From contig VXTM01000029.1 in the NCBI GenBank assembly GCA_009837445.1, forward strand, positions 124,001 through 188,000: 64,000 bases of DNA, read 5' to 3'. Below are positions 43,986-54,669 of this stretch, in pieces. Numbering within the stretch: the first letter of the stretch is position 1; the number at the start of each line of letters is the position of its first letter. A program made the position numbers and the translations under genes. Origin of the DNA: Acidimicrobiaceae bacterium. Lineage in GTDB: Bacteria > Actinomycetota > Acidimicrobiia > Acidimicrobiales > Aldehydirespiratoraceae. Below the pieces are notes generated by a model, which was given only the letters and a program-made list of their open reading frames with translations, was not told the origin of the DNA and did not search any database.

Positions 43986-45671
43986 TCAGGAAGCCACGAA
44001 GCAGGGCTCGTACTCCCAGTTCAGGGCAGTCTCGGAGGCGTACGGCCCCTTGATCAGCTTGTAACCGCTGTTGCCGTCCTCGTCCGAGATGGTGGCGCCC
44101 GGTGTGTACAGCGACAGGTCGACGTCGTACAGGTAGGTCTCGCGCACCACGTTGTCGTTGGGGTTGCCCACCCACGACTGGTCGGGTGCCAGACCGTTCA
44201 GGTCGGCCGTCACCTGATTAGCCGCCGCCAGCACGCCGGCCCGGGTGAGGTTGCCGTTGCTGATGGCCTTGTCGAGGATCTGGTGCACGACGTAGCCCTG
44301 AATCCAGCTGATGATGTAGAAGTCGTCCCAGGGGGCCTCCGGGCGGTACTCGCGCATGACGTCGAGCAGCTCCTGCATGCCTGCGGCCTGCCCTACCGCG
44401 CCAGCGCCCGCTCCCTCGCCCAGCAGCACCGTGTAGGTGGAGTGGGTGTAGAACGCGTCGGCCAGTTCCTTGAAGCCGTCGACGAGCAGCAGGGCCGGGT
44501 TCCAGCTCGGCGCGCTGCCGATCCACTGCCCAGTGAAACCAGCCGCCGCCGAACCGCCCAGAAGCTGTGCCGTGTGACCGGGGTTGAGGGTGACCCACAC
44601 CCAGTCCGCGCCGGACTCCACGATGCCGGTGATGACGGGTGTCTGGTCGGCGCCCGGGATCACCGCGCCCTCACCGTCGTAGACGACGTTCAGGCCCAAG
44701 GCCTCAGCCGCGATCTTCACGCCCCTGGCCGCGTCCTGGCCGTAGTCACCCGGGAAAGTCGCGATGGCCACGTTCGGGCCGTAGGTCTCGGCCATGTAGG
44801 TGGTGCCGTTCATGGCCTCGATGCAGTAGTTGGTCTGCACCTCGAACAGGTTCTTGCCGATCGAGGGGTCGGCCCAGCCCGAGTACCACGACAGCGGGAT
44901 GGCAGCCATGTTGTCCTCGATGAGCAGCTCCGAGGTGGACGCGGAGTGGGGTGAGCCGGTGGAGGTGGCGAACATCACCACGCTCTCGGGTCCGTCGCCC
45001 GACATGACCTCGTAGTTCTCGAGGTGGGTGGGCACGTCGTAGGCGTTGTCGAGCACGACCGGTTCGATCGTCCAGCCCTGGATCCCGCCGTTGTCGTTGA
45101 CCCACTCCCAGTAGGCCAGGTGGGCGTCGGTGATCTTGGTGGTGAGCGGGGCGAAGATTCCGGTCAGGTCGGTGTTGAGACCTACTCGGATCGTCTGCGT
45201 CTCTGTGTCCACGCCGATGTCGTGGGCTATGGCTCCCTCGGCCGCAGCCAGCGCCTCCTGGGCCTCGGCAGCCTCACTGGCGGCCATCTCGGCCTCAGCC
45301 TGGGCCGCTTCCGCGGCAGCCTGAGCCGCGTCGGCCTCAGCCTGGGCCGCTTCTAGTGCGGCCTGCGCCTCAGCCTGCTGCTCAGCGCTTGCCTCGGCGG
45401 CGGCCGCCTCAGCCTCCGCCAACCTTGCGGCGGCATCCTCGGCCGCAGCCTGGGCTTCCTCTGCGGCCGCTTGAGCCGCGTCGGCTTCCGCCTGCGCGGC
45501 GGCCCGCTCCGCCTCGGCCGCTTCGGCCTCGGCTTCCGCTGCGGCGGCTTCCGCCTGTGCCGTGGCGGCCGCGGCGTCGGCCGTCGACGTGTCCGGCTCG
45601 TCGTCGCCGCAGGCTGAAGCGACCAGGGCCAGGGCGCAGAGCACTGCGAGCATCCATCTCGTTGATTTCAC
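43986..45671 (-). CDS. LivK-type ABC substrate-binding lipoprotein with long Ala/Glu coiled-coil linker (paralog 2)
   Basis: A 561-residue close paralog of the protein at 40457-42121, sharing signal peptide (MKSTRWMLAVLCALAL, lipobox ASAC), an Ala/Glu-rich linker of about 120 residues, the binding fold from TIRVGLNTDLTGIFAP, and the end WEYEPCF. Differences cluster in the ligand lobe, for instance FATSTGSPHSASTSELLIEDN against FSMSVGSPHTAATAESLIEDN-type sequence in paralog 1 (segments quoted separately in each gene), and an extra GEGAGAGAVGQAAG loop here. They may take different ligands into one channel. It sits directly after livM, the usual place for the main binding protein. Confidence 0.9.
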   Translation of the reverse strand: MKSTRWMLAVLCALALVASACGDDEPDTSTADAAAATAQAEAAAAEAEAEAAEAERAAAQAEADAAQAAAEEAQAAAEDAAARLAEAEAAAAEASAEQQAEAQAALEAAQAEADAAQAAAEAAQAEAEMAASEAAEAQEALAAAEGAIAHDIGVDTETQTIRVGLNTDLTGIFAPLTTKITDAHLAYWEWVNDNGGIQGWTIEPVVLDNAYDVPTHLENYEVMSGDGPESVVMFATSTGSPHSASTSELLIEDNMAAIPLSWYSGWADPSIGKNLFEVQTNYCIEAMNGTTYMAETYGPNVAIATFPGDYGQDAARGVKIAAEALGLNVVYDGEGAVIPGADQTPVITGIVESGADWVWVTLNPGHTAQLLGGSAAAGFTGQWIGSAPSWNPALLLVDGFKELADAFYTHSTYTVLLGEGAGAGAVGQAAGMQELLDVMREYRPEAPWDDFYIISWIQGYVVHQILDKAISNGNLTRAGVLAAANQVTADLNGLAPDQSWVGNPNDNVVRETYLYDVDLSLYTPGATISDEDGNSGYKLIKGPYASETALNWEYEPCFVAS

Positions 45672-45752
45672 GGTCTCTCCTCCAAGGGTTTGTCTATTGG
45701 GCTGGGAGCACCCTGATGGCTCCCACTATCTTGACTTGAAGACGGTGGTTTA

Positions 45753-47003
45753 TCAATAGCTGAACGGCCACCTCTTCCAGTAATTGCGCACTCGGACCCA
45801 GATGCCGAAGATTCCGAGCGGCTCGACGATCAGGAACACAACGATGAGCGCGCCGAACAGGACGATGTTCCAGTCGAACACGCTCAGCGTCCACCCCGGC
45901 GTCTGGATGGCGGTGTTGATGAAGCCGAAGTCGTCCCCCTCTGTGAGCAGGAACCGGGCCAACTGCTCGGTGAGCCCGCCCTCGGCGCGGTCGAGCCACT
46001 TGGTGAACTCCTCCACGAACTGCGGCACCATCACCACGAAGAATGTGCCGATGAGGGTGCCCGAGGTCGTCCCCGCCCCGCCGATGAGCAGGATGGCGAT
46101 GAACTCCACCGACAGGAACAGGCCGAAATCGGTGGCCAGGATCCGCTGCGACAGGGCCGAGAACAGGGCTCCGGCCACGCCCGCGAAGAACGACGACACC
46201 GCGAAGGCGATCACCTTGTAGCGGAACTCGGGCACGCCCATGACCTCGGCTGCGATGTCGCGGTCCCGGATCGCCTGCAGGGCCCGACCGGTGCGGGTGC
46301 GGGTCAGGTTCTTGGCTACCAGAGTGAACGCGATTGTGAGCACCAGCAGGAACAGGTACCGCTTCTGAAGGTCGGTGACGTCGAACCAGAGCCAGTGGCC
46401 GTCATCCTCCACATTGATGAGCGGCGTCTCCTCCTTCCAGAGCCGCACGTCCAGGCCGGGGAACTCACGGCCCAGTGCAGGTGGTCCGGCGATCTTGCGG
46501 CCCCAGCTGGTGTTGCCGAAATGGATGCCCAGGAAGACCAAGCCCAACGTGACAATGGCCAGGTAGAGACCTCGGAGCCTCACCGCCACCGGGGACACAG
46601 CCACGCCCACCAGGGCGGCCACGACGCCGGCGGCGGGCAGCCAGATCCAGATCGGCAGTGAATGGCCCCAGGTCTCCTCGCCGCTGCGTCCTCCGAGATA
46701 CACCGCGGTGCAGGCACCCACCCCCATGAAGAAGGCGTGGCCCAGCGACACCTGACCGGCCACGCCGGCCAGCAGGTTGAGGCCCAGTGCCGCGATGGCC
46801 AGCACCATCATGAGGGCCATGGGCCGCATCCAGTCGTTGTCGCCCAGGAAGCGCACGAGGGGGATTTGGCTGATGACCGGCAGTTCGAAGGGCAGCAGGA
46901 ACAGCACGGCCACGAACAGCGTGCAGATCACCTTTTGGGTCCACGTAGGGAGCAGTTGAGCTTCCTGGCGGTATGCGGTGTACAGGCGGGGGCGACCGAG
47001 CAC
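45753..47003 (-). CDS. livM: Branched-chain-type ABC transporter permease (LivM-like)
   Basis: A 416-residue inner-membrane permease with about ten hydrophobic segments and the LivM motif LNLLAGVAGQVSLGHAFFMGVGA. The ATPase-contact region reads ALQAIRDRDIAAEVMGVPEFRYK. It has an outside loop of about 70 residues between segments (from about residue 165) that is larger than in most relatives. It forms the channel with LivH and starts 38 bases after the livH stop. Confidence 0.93.
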   Translation of the reverse strand: MLGRPRLYTAYRQEAQLLPTWTQKVICTLFVAVLFLLPFELPVISQIPLVRFLGDNDWMRPMALMMVLAIAALGLNLLAGVAGQVSLGHAFFMGVGACTAVYLGGRSGEETWGHSLPIWIWLPAAGVVAALVGVAVSPVAVRLRGLYLAIVTLGLVFLGIHFGNTSWGRKIAGPPALGREFPGLDVRLWKEETPLINVEDDGHWLWFDVTDLQKRYLFLLVLTIAFTLVAKNLTRTRTGRALQAIRDRDIAAEVMGVPEFRYKVIAFAVSSFFAGVAGALFSALSQRILATDFGLFLSVEFIAILLIGGAGTTSGTLIGTFFVVMVPQFVEEFTKWLDRAEGGLTEQLARFLLTEGDDFGFINTAIQTPGWTLSVFDWNIVLFGALIVVFLIVEPLGIFGIWVRVRNYWKRWPFSY

Positions 47004-47040
47004 TACACGAGCCCTCCCTGCCGGCGGCCGTCCAACATCG

Positions 47041-48165
47041 TCACACCCGCTCGATCTCGGGCGTGCCGAACAGGCCGTAGGGCCGCACGAGCAGCCCGAT
47101 GATCATCACCACGTAGGGCACGATCAGCGGGTACCCGGCGCCGAGCCACGAGGTGTTGGCCGCCGCGTACTGCCCGGCGTATATTTCGGCCACGCCGACT
47201 ATCAGGCCGCCCAGCAGAGCCCCGGTCACCGAATCCAACCCACCCAGGATCACCGCGGGAAGGGCACGAAAAGCGATGTTGGCCGTGCTCTGGTCGACGG
47301 AGATCTGCTGCTCGACCGGGGGTTGGGTGGCGAAGATGCCGCCGATCGCGGCCAGCACCGCGCCCGCGGCCCAGGCGATGGCGAACACCCTGCCGACGTT
47401 GATTCCCTGGGCCATGGCCGCTTCCTGGTCGAAGGCGACGGCCCGCATGGCTATGCCGAGCCGCGACCGGTAGAAGAAGTACACGGCCACGAAGGCGGCG
47501 GCGGCCGTGACCATGGCCGCCACGAAGCTCCAGTTGATGAACGCGTCGCCCACCTTGAAGCCGTCCAGCTTCCAGGGCACGCCGATCGGGCGAAGCTCGA
47601 TCTCGACCGCGTCGTTGTTGAAGACCCGGAACATGATCTCGAGGCCGAGGGTGATGACCGCCACCGAGAAGAGCGGCTCGCCGATCATGGGCCGTATCGC
47701 CAACCGCTCGACCACGAGCCCGACCACCGCCGCGAACGCGAGGGCGACGACGACGCTCAACGACCAGTGCACCCACTGCGGACCGCCCAGGTTGTCGAGG
47801 GGGTTGGAGATGTTGGTGAAGGGGATGTGGCCGGCTCGCTCGACCACGCTCTCCCCCTCAGTGAAGACGCTGCGCTTCTGCACCAGGAATGCCAAGAACA
47901 GCGCGCCGGTAGCCGCGAGGGCGCCCTGGGCGAAGTTGACGGTCTGGGTGGCCTTGAAGATGAGCACGAAGCCGAGCGCGATCAGGGCGTACACCGAGCC
48001 GAGGCCCAGCGACTTCATCAACGTCTGGAAGAACAGGGCGGGATCGTTGGCCAGTTGCACCACCCCGAAGATCAACGACGCACCCAGCGCGCCGATCAGG
48101 AAGCCCATCGGCGCGCCCTTGCGCAAGTCGACGGCCGAGAGCCTCCCGCCGGCGGTCCCGACCAT
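47041..48165 (-). CDS. livH: Branched-chain-type ABC transporter permease (LivH-like)
   Basis: A 374-residue permease with the LivH motif GLGSVYALIALGFVLIFKATQTVNFAQGA (quoted in part: SVYALIALGFVLIFKAT) and the ATPase-docking stretch GIAMRAVAFDQEAAMAQGIN. About eight to ten membrane segments. The N-terminus is longer than usual; an internal ATG at residue 20 (MGFLIGALG) could be the true start. First transporter gene after the acyl-CoA ligase on the same strand, with a 37-base gap. Confidence 0.92.
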   Translation of the reverse strand: MVGTAGGRLSAVDLRKGAPMGFLIGALGASLIFGVVQLANDPALFFQTLMKSLGLGSVYALIALGFVLIFKATQTVNFAQGALAATGALFLAFLVQKRSVFTEGESVVERAGHIPFTNISNPLDNLGGPQWVHWSLSVVVALAFAAVVGLVVERLAIRPMIGEPLFSVAVITLGLEIMFRVFNNDAVEIELRPIGVPWKLDGFKVGDAFINWSFVAAMVTAAAAFVAVYFFYRSRLGIAMRAVAFDQEAAMAQGINVGRVFAIAWAAGAVLAAIGGIFATQPPVEQQISVDQSTANIAFRALPAVILGGLDSVTGALLGGLIVGVAEIYAGQYAAANTSWLGAGYPLIVPYVVMIIGLLVRPYGLFGTPEIERV

Positions 48166-48202
48166 CAGCGGCGCCCCCGGGCTCGGACTGGTGCGCTGAC
48201 CA

Positions 48203-50089
48203 TCAGTACATCGACTCCACCAGGTCGCGGAACATGTCCTCCATGGCGTTGCGCTTGAGCTTCTGGGTGGCGGTCAGCTCCCCGTCCTCGTGGTCGAGCT
48301 CCTTCGGCAGCATCTTGAACTTCTTGATCTGCTCCACCCGGGCGAACTTCTCGTTGGTCTCGTTCACCACCTTGGAGATGAGCTCGATCACTTCTTCCTT
48401 CTCCGACAGGTCCCGGTAGGTGGTGTAGGGGATGTTGTTGCGCTGAGCCCAGTCGCCCACCGTCTCCAGCTCGATGCCGATGAGTGCGCTCACGAACTTG
48501 CGGCCGTCGCCGATGACCATGGCCTCCTTGACGTAGGGCGATGTCTTGAGGCTGTTCTCGATCTCCGACGGCGAGATGTTCTTGCCGCCCGAGGTGATGA
48601 TGATGTGCTTGATACGGTCGACGATCTTGACGTGGGTGCCGTCCACCCACTCCCCCACGTCGCCGGTCATGAGCCATCCGTCGTCGGTGAACGTCTCCGC
48701 GGTCTGGTCGGGCTTGTTCCAGTAGCCCGCGAACACGCCCGGATGCTTGGTCTGGATCTCGCCGGTCGTCTCGTCGATGCGAAGGCCGATGTCGGCGTAG
48801 GGCTCGCCCACGGTGCCCAGCTTCATCCGGTCCGCGAAATTGCAGGTGGCCACAGCCGAGTTCTCGGTCATGCCGTACAACTCGAACACCGGCACGCCGA
48901 TGCCGATGAAGAACTCGATCACCTCCGGCGCGATGGCGGCCGCGCCCGATCCGGCGTGCCGGCAGCGTCGCAGGCCGATCCGTTCTTTCATCGCCCGGAA
49001 TACCAGCGGCTGGCCCACCGCGTACAGCAGGCGGGTCAACATCGTGTGGCTGCCGCCGTTGGCCACCTTCCGGCGGCCGATCACCCGCGCCAGCGCCATG
49101 GTGAAACGCAGGAAGACCCGCTTGAACGGCGTCGCGTCATTGCCCTTGATGGTCACCAGGGCGTGCAGGCGCTCCCAGATCCTGGGCACCGCGAAGAACA
49201 GCGTCGGCTGCACCTCCCTGAGATTCTCGGTGACCGTCTCGATCGACTCGGCGAAATTGAGCGACGGACCGGCCCCGACCAGCGTCCATGTGGAGAAGAT
49301 CCGCTCCGCCACATGGCACAACGGCAGGTAGGTGACGATCAGATCCCTGGGACTGGGCCCGGTGCCGTCGGGGAACCGATCGACCTCGTTGACGATCTTG
49401 TCGATGCAGTAGGCCGCGTTGGCGTTAGTCAGCATGGCGCCCTTTGGCGGCCCGGTGGTGCCGGAGGTGTAGACGAGCGTCATCACGTCGGTGTCGGTGG
49501 CCTCCGCCATGCGGGCCGCCACCGCACCGGGGTGAGACTCGCGGTGACGGCGTCCCATCTCGAGGAAGTTGTCCCAGAACAGCAGGCGGGGATCGTCGTA
49601 GTCGCTGAAGCCGCGGGGTTCGGTGTAGATGATCCGGCGGACGGATGAGGCTGTTTCTGCCGGGACCTCCAGCACCTTGTCGGCCTGCTCCTGGTCCTCG
49701 GCGAAGAAGATCACGGGAGTGCAGTCCCCGATCAGGTACTCGACCTCAGCGGTGGGGTTGGTCGGGTAGAGGCCGACGGTAATGCCCCGCACGGCCACCG
49801 TGGCCAGGTCGAGGATTACCCACTCGGGCCTGTCCTCGGAGTGGATGGCCACCCGGTCGCCGGCCTCAACGCCCAGTTCCAGAAGGCCGTGGGCTGCGGT
49901 CTCGATCAAGTCCCAGGTATCGGCCCAGGTGTACTCCTGCCAGATTCCGAAGTCCTTCTCGCGCAGGGCGACCTGCCGGGGGTTGCGCCGGGCCCAGTCC
50001 TGGGCCAACGACGCGACTGTGGTCGTCCCGGCTGCGGTACTGGCAGGCGAGGGAACCTCCGGGCTGGGCCGTTCCGAGGTGATGGTCAC
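48203..50089 (-). CDS. AMP-dependent long-chain acyl-CoA synthetase (FadD15-like)
   Basis: A 628-residue adenylate-forming ligase. The AMP motif is LVYTSGTTGPPKGAM, the adenine site is ELYGMTEN, the hinge is DRIKHIIITSGGKNISP and the C-terminal catalytic lysine lies in ATQKLKRN. It activates a carboxylic acid to its CoA thioester, and by family this is a long- or medium-chain fatty acid. Standing in one operon with a Liv-type importer and beside an acyl-CoA dehydrogenase, it probably activates the imported acid. That combination is frequent in actinobacteria and proteobacteria and argues against a simple leucine importer. Confidence 0.92.
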   Translation of the reverse strand: MTITSERPSPEVPSPASTAAGTTTVASLAQDWARRNPRQVALREKDFGIWQEYTWADTWDLIETAAHGLLELGVEAGDRVAIHSEDRPEWVILDLATVAVRGITVGLYPTNPTAEVEYLIGDCTPVIFFAEDQEQADKVLEVPAETASSVRRIIYTEPRGFSDYDDPRLLFWDNFLEMGRRHRESHPGAVAARMAEATDTDVMTLVYTSGTTGPPKGAMLTNANAAYCIDKIVNEVDRFPDGTGPSPRDLIVTYLPLCHVAERIFSTWTLVGAGPSLNFAESIETVTENLREVQPTLFFAVPRIWERLHALVTIKGNDATPFKRVFLRFTMALARVIGRRKVANGGSHTMLTRLLYAVGQPLVFRAMKERIGLRRCRHAGSGAAAIAPEVIEFFIGIGVPVFELYGMTENSAVATCNFADRMKLGTVGEPYADIGLRIDETTGEIQTKHPGVFAGYWNKPDQTAETFTDDGWLMTGDVGEWVDGTHVKIVDRIKHIIITSGGKNISPSEIENSLKTSPYVKEAMVIGDGRKFVSALIGIELETVGDWAQRNNIPYTTYRDLSEKEEVIELISKVVNETNEKFARVEQIKKFKMLPKELDHEDGELTATQKLKRNAMEDMFRDLVESMY

Positions 50090-50143
50090 GCGTCGACCTC
50101 CTTCGCGCTTGCACTCGTAGTGCGCTGAACGGCGAACGCTACT

Positions 50144-51454
<1,311 letters not shown>

Positions 51455-51472
51455 GGGTGGCCTCGCGGTGGT

Positions 51473-51682
51473 CTATGACGACAGCAGTGATGCTAGGGCC
51501 CAAACCGCAGCCACCAAGCCGACGATCATGTAGAGGAGGCAGCGGCCCACCGGGGCCCGTTCCAGGTCGTCGGGGTCACGCCGGTGGGGTCGGGGCCGTA
51601 GCAGCGCGGCCGCGTTGCCGGCAGCCATGGCTCCACCGAGGGCCAGCATCAGCCAGGCCAGGATGTTCTGCCCGAAGAACAC
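51473..51682 (-). CDS. Small two-helix membrane protein
   Basis: A 69-residue protein from GTG, with two hydrophobic segments (ILAWLMLALGGAMAAGNAAAL and LLYMIVGLVAAVWALASLL) joined by a basic/acidic loop RPRPHRRDPDDLERAPVG. It begins 12 bases after the dnaB stop and ends 18 bases before the acyl-CoA dehydrogenase start. I do not recognise a family. Position, hydrophobic pattern and spacing make it a probable real gene. Confidence 0.65.
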   Translation of the reverse strand: MFFGQNILAWLMLALGGAMAAGNAAALLRPRPHRRDPDDLERAPVGRCLLYMIVGLVAAVWALASLLSS

Positions 51683-51694
51683 TCTCAGATGCCT

Positions 51695-53089
51695 CTAGAT
51701 GGCCGAGCGCGCCGCGAAGTTGGCGAAGGTCGTGAACCGGGACAGGAAGGCCAGCGTTGTGGTGGCGGTCGGCCCGTTGCGGTTCTTGGCCACGATGATC
51801 TCGGCAGTGCCCGCGGTGTCGGCGTTGTCGGGGTTGTACACCTCGTCACGATAGATGAACATCACCACGTCGGCGTCCTGCTCGATGGCCCCGGACTCGC
51901 GCAGGTCCGCCAGCATGGGGCGCTTCTGCTGGCGCATCTCGAGGTTCCGGGACAGCTGCGACAACGCCACCACCGGACATTGCAGCTCGCGGGCCAGGAT
52001 CTTCAGGCCTCTTGAGATCTCCGCCACCTCGACCTGGCGGTTGTCCGCGCTCTGCCGGCCGGTCATCAACTGGAGATAGTCCACCACGACCATGGCCAGG
52101 TCGCCGACCTGGCTCTTGAGCCGCCGCGCTCTTGCTCTGATCTCCATCACCGTCACGTTGGGGTTGTCGTCGATCCACATCGGCGCGTCCGAGAGCCGGC
52201 GCATCGCGCCGGTGATCGCGTTCCAGTCGTCATCGTTCAGCCGCCCGTCGCGCATCTTGGTGGAGTCGATCCGGGCTTCGCTGCACAGCAGGCGCTGAGT
52301 CAGTTCCATGTGGCCCATCTCCAGCGAGAACACCAGCACTGGCCGCCGCACCTTTATGGCCGCGTGGGAGGCCATGCCCAGCGCGAAGGAGGTCTTGCCC
52401 ATCGACGGCCGGCCACCCACCACGTACAGGGAACTGGGCTGCAGCCCCGAGAGCAGCTTGTCGAGATCCTTGTAGCCGGTCTCGGTGCCGGTGATCGACC
52501 CGCCGCGCTCGTAGAGCTCCTCGAGACGATCCAGCGTCCCGTCCAGCAGTGACGACAGCTGGACGGTGTTGTCACCAACCTGACCCTGGGCGACCTGGTA
52601 CATCAGGTTCTCGGCCCAGTCCACGGCCTTGGTCACGTCGTCGGGACGGCCGTAGCCCAGCTCGGCGATCTCTGAGGCCACCTCAATCAGGCGGCGCAGG
52701 GTGTGGTTCTCGTGGACGATGCGGGCGTAGGAGGCCGCGTTCGACGTCGCAGGCGTGTTCATCTGGAGCGACAGCAGACCGTCCAGTCCCCCGATGGCCT
52801 CCAGGGAGCCGTTGCGCTCGAGGACCTCGGCCACCGTCACCGCGTCGGCTGGATCCCCCGCGCCGTAGAGATCCCGCACAGCCTCGAACACGCGGGCATG
52901 CGCCGGCCGGTAGAAGTGCTCCGCCGACACCGTCTCGAGCGCGTCGGCTATGGCATCGCGTGACAGCAGCATCGCGCCCAGCAGGGACTCCTCGGCCACC
53001 AGGTTGTGAGGAGGCACGCGCACGTCGCGCCTCTCGCCGCCTGTGTGGGCGGCCGCGTCCCGCCATTGCGACGTGTCGGTAACGGTCAA
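51695..53089 (-). CDS. dnaB: Replicative DNA helicase DnaB
   Basis: A 464-residue hexameric helicase. The N-terminal primase-binding domain starts at RVPPHNLVAEESLLGAMLLS. The RecA-type core has Walker A GGRPSMGKTSFALGMA, the SLEMGHMELTQRLL helix and VVDYLQLM. No intein is present, unlike in several actinobacteria. The start is TTG at 53089; a GTG about 20 codons in is possible. The GGGGGTAG just upstream, which would serve as ribosome site, is one arm of an inverted repeat. Confidence 0.93.
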   Translation of the reverse strand: MTVTDTSQWRDAAAHTGGERRDVRVPPHNLVAEESLLGAMLLSRDAIADALETVSAEHFYRPAHARVFEAVRDLYGAGDPADAVTVAEVLERNGSLEAIGGLDGLLSLQMNTPATSNAASYARIVHENHTLRRLIEVASEIAELGYGRPDDVTKAVDWAENLMYQVAQGQVGDNTVQLSSLLDGTLDRLEELYERGGSITGTETGYKDLDKLLSGLQPSSLYVVGGRPSMGKTSFALGMASHAAIKVRRPVLVFSLEMGHMELTQRLLCSEARIDSTKMRDGRLNDDDWNAITGAMRRLSDAPMWIDDNPNVTVMEIRARARRLKSQVGDLAMVVVDYLQLMTGRQSADNRQVEVAEISRGLKILARELQCPVVALSQLSRNLEMRQQKRPMLADLRESGAIEQDADVVMFIYRDEVYNPDNADTAGTAEIIVAKNRNGPTATTTLAFLSRFTTFANFAARSAI

Positions 53090-53094
53090 GTGTT

Positions 53095-53146
53095 CTACCC
53101 CCGGGAGCGTGCCCGCTGTACCTGAACGAAAGTACCGAGGGGGTAG
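53095..53146 (-). promoter_or_regulatory. Inverted repeat covering the dnaB ribosome-binding region
   Basis: CTACCCCC and GGGGGTAG, 8 bp each and exact, are separated by 36 bases in the leader directly upstream of the dnaB TTG start. The arm nearest the start is the only purine-rich ribosome-site candidate, so pairing could hide it. The spacer holds a further GTAC/GTAC pair. Confidence 0.5.
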
Positions 53147-53241
53147 GACATCGGCCCGCCGCCACTGGGCATGGTGTTGGGGAATTCGCGCGTGCCGCGG
53201 TGGACTGGCGGTGGATTCTGGTGGAAGGGCTGTGGGCAGCC

Positions 53242-53694
53242 TCAGTCGGCCTGCGCTGTCACCTCTACGGTGACGGGCACCTCCACATCGGCGTGCAGGT
53301 GGAACACCACCGTGTGCGAGCCGACTTCGCGGATCGGCGTCTCAAGCATCACCGCCGCCGGGTCGATCACCGCGCCAACCTGCGACTCGACGGCGGCCAC
53401 GATGTCGGCCGGCCCGACCGATCCGTAGAGATGGCCCGTCTCTGCGGCCCGCGCCGCTACCGACAGCACCGCCGGGGCGAGACGCACGGCAATCTCCTCC
53501 GCGTCGGCCCGGTCGGCCGCTCTGCGCAGGGCGGCGCTGCGTCGCATGGCCTCGGCCTGCCGTTCCGCGCCGGGGGACGACTTCAGGGCCAGACCCTTGG
53601 GGACGAGATAGTTGCGAGCAAAGCCTGCAGCCACCTCGCAGACATCCCCCTTGCGACCAAGCCCCTCCACGTCCGCACGCAGGACGACTTTCAC
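53242..53694 (-). CDS. rplI: 50S ribosomal protein L9
   Basis: A 150-residue L9. The signature region [20 protein letters not shown] (residues 9-28) followed by YLVPKGLA is exact for the family; the long central helix and C-terminal RNA-binding domain follow, at normal length. The ATG overlaps the rpsR stop as ATGA. L9 binds 23S rRNA and projects from the L1 side of the ribosome. Confidence 0.96.
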   Translation of the reverse strand: MKVVLRADVEGLGRKGDVCEVAAGFARNYLVPKGLALKSSPGAERQAEAMRRSAALRRAADRADAEEIAVRLAPAVLSVAARAAETGHLYGSVGPADIVAAVESQVGAVIDPAAVMLETPIREVGSHTVVFHLHADVEVPVTVEVTAQAD

Positions 53695-54131
53695 GCCCGC
53701 TCCTCCTCGCTGACGAGCAGATCACCGGCCTCAGCGCCATCGCCGTCCATGTCGGAGCCGTCCATGTCGGGCTCGCCGTCATCTGCGGAACCCACCGGAG
53801 GCGGACTGGAGGGACGTGGTACCGGACCGGCGGCACGGCCCCGGCCGTCGCGCTCCTTGTTCTGGCGCTGGGTCGTGACCCGGTTCGCATACGGCACAAG
53901 AGCCATCTCCCGAGCCAGCTTGATCGCATCGGCGACCAGCTTCTGCTGTTGAGCGCTGTTGCCCGTAACCCGCCGGGCCCTGATCTTGGCCCGCTCGGAC
54001 ATGAACTTCTTCAGCAGCTTCTCGTTCTTCCAGTCGACATAGGTGATCCCCTCGGTTGTGAGGAAGCTCACCTTCTTCTTCGCCCGCCGGGTGTTGTCGC
54101 GGGTCTTGCCCCGCATCTTGGTCTTGGCCAC
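53691..54131 (-). CDS. rpsR: 30S ribosomal protein S18 with acidic C-terminal extension
   Basis: A 146-residue protein. Residues 1 to about 90 are S18 ([42 protein letters not shown]), the 16S rRNA-binding partner of S6. S18 is normally 75-90 residues. Here an extra 50-55 residues follow, rich in Pro, Gly, Asp, Glu and Ser ([18 protein letters not shown]), which are very unlike the basic core. The zinc-binding cysteines of some S18 forms are absent. The frame is closed by the rplI overlap, so the tail is not an obvious frameshift. Confidence 0.93.
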   Translation of the reverse strand: MAKTKMRGKTRDNTRRAKKKVSFLTTEGITYVDWKNEKLLKKFMSERAKIRARRVTGNSAQQQKLVADAIKLAREMALVPYANRVTTQRQNKERDGRGRAAGPVPRPSSPPPVGSADDGEPDMDGSDMDGDGAEAGDLLVSEEERA

Positions 54132-54170
54132 CTGCAGTTCTCCTCGCCTATCGGCTGCCCACTAAGGCCC

Positions 54171-54653
54171 TTAGAACGGCTCGTCGTCGGAAGTCGACGA
54201 ACCCTGCGGGTGACTGTCGCCCCGGCTCGGCGCCGGCCGCGGACCGCTGTCACCGCGATAGGAGCCGCCGCGGCCGCCGTCGCCGCGATAGTCGCCGCCG
54301 CCAGAACGCTCGTTCTTGGTCACCGCGGCCGTGGCCCACCTCAGACTGGGGGCCACATCGTCGGCAAGGATCTCCACCTTCGAGCGCCGGTCACCTTGAT
54401 CGTTCTCCCAACTTCTTTGCTGGAGAGTGCCGTAGACGACTACGCGAGCGCCCTTCTTCAGCGACTCGGCGACATTCTCGGCAAGCTGGCGGAAGCACGT
54501 GACGTCGAAGAACGACACCTCGTCCTCCTGGTCCTGGCGCCTGCGATTCCAAGCCAGCCCGAACTGGGCTATGGCCATTCCGGACTGCGCGAAGCGCAGT
54601 TCGGGGTCGCGGGTCACGTTGCCCACGACAGTCACGGTGTTGTCGAATCCCAT
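54171..54653 (-). CDS. ssb: Single-stranded DNA-binding protein
   Basis: A 160-residue SSB with an N-terminal OB fold (NTVTVVGNVTRDPELRF, FDVTCFRQLAENVAESL, VVVYGTLQQRSWE), a Gly/Arg/Ser-rich disordered linker, and an acidic tip ending DDEPF. That end is a close variant of the canonical DDIPF with which SSB recruits replication and repair proteins. It sits in the classical rpsF-ssb-rpsR-rplI order. Confidence 0.96.
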   Translation of the reverse strand: MGFDNTVTVVGNVTRDPELRFAQSGMAIAQFGLAWNRRRQDQEDEVSFFDVTCFRQLAENVAESLKKGARVVVYGTLQQRSWENDQGDRRSKVEILADDVAPSLRWATAAVTKNERSGGGDYRGDGGRGGSYRGDSGPRPAPSRGDSHPQGSSTSDDEPF

Positions 54654-54669
54654 GAGGAACCTCCGGATC

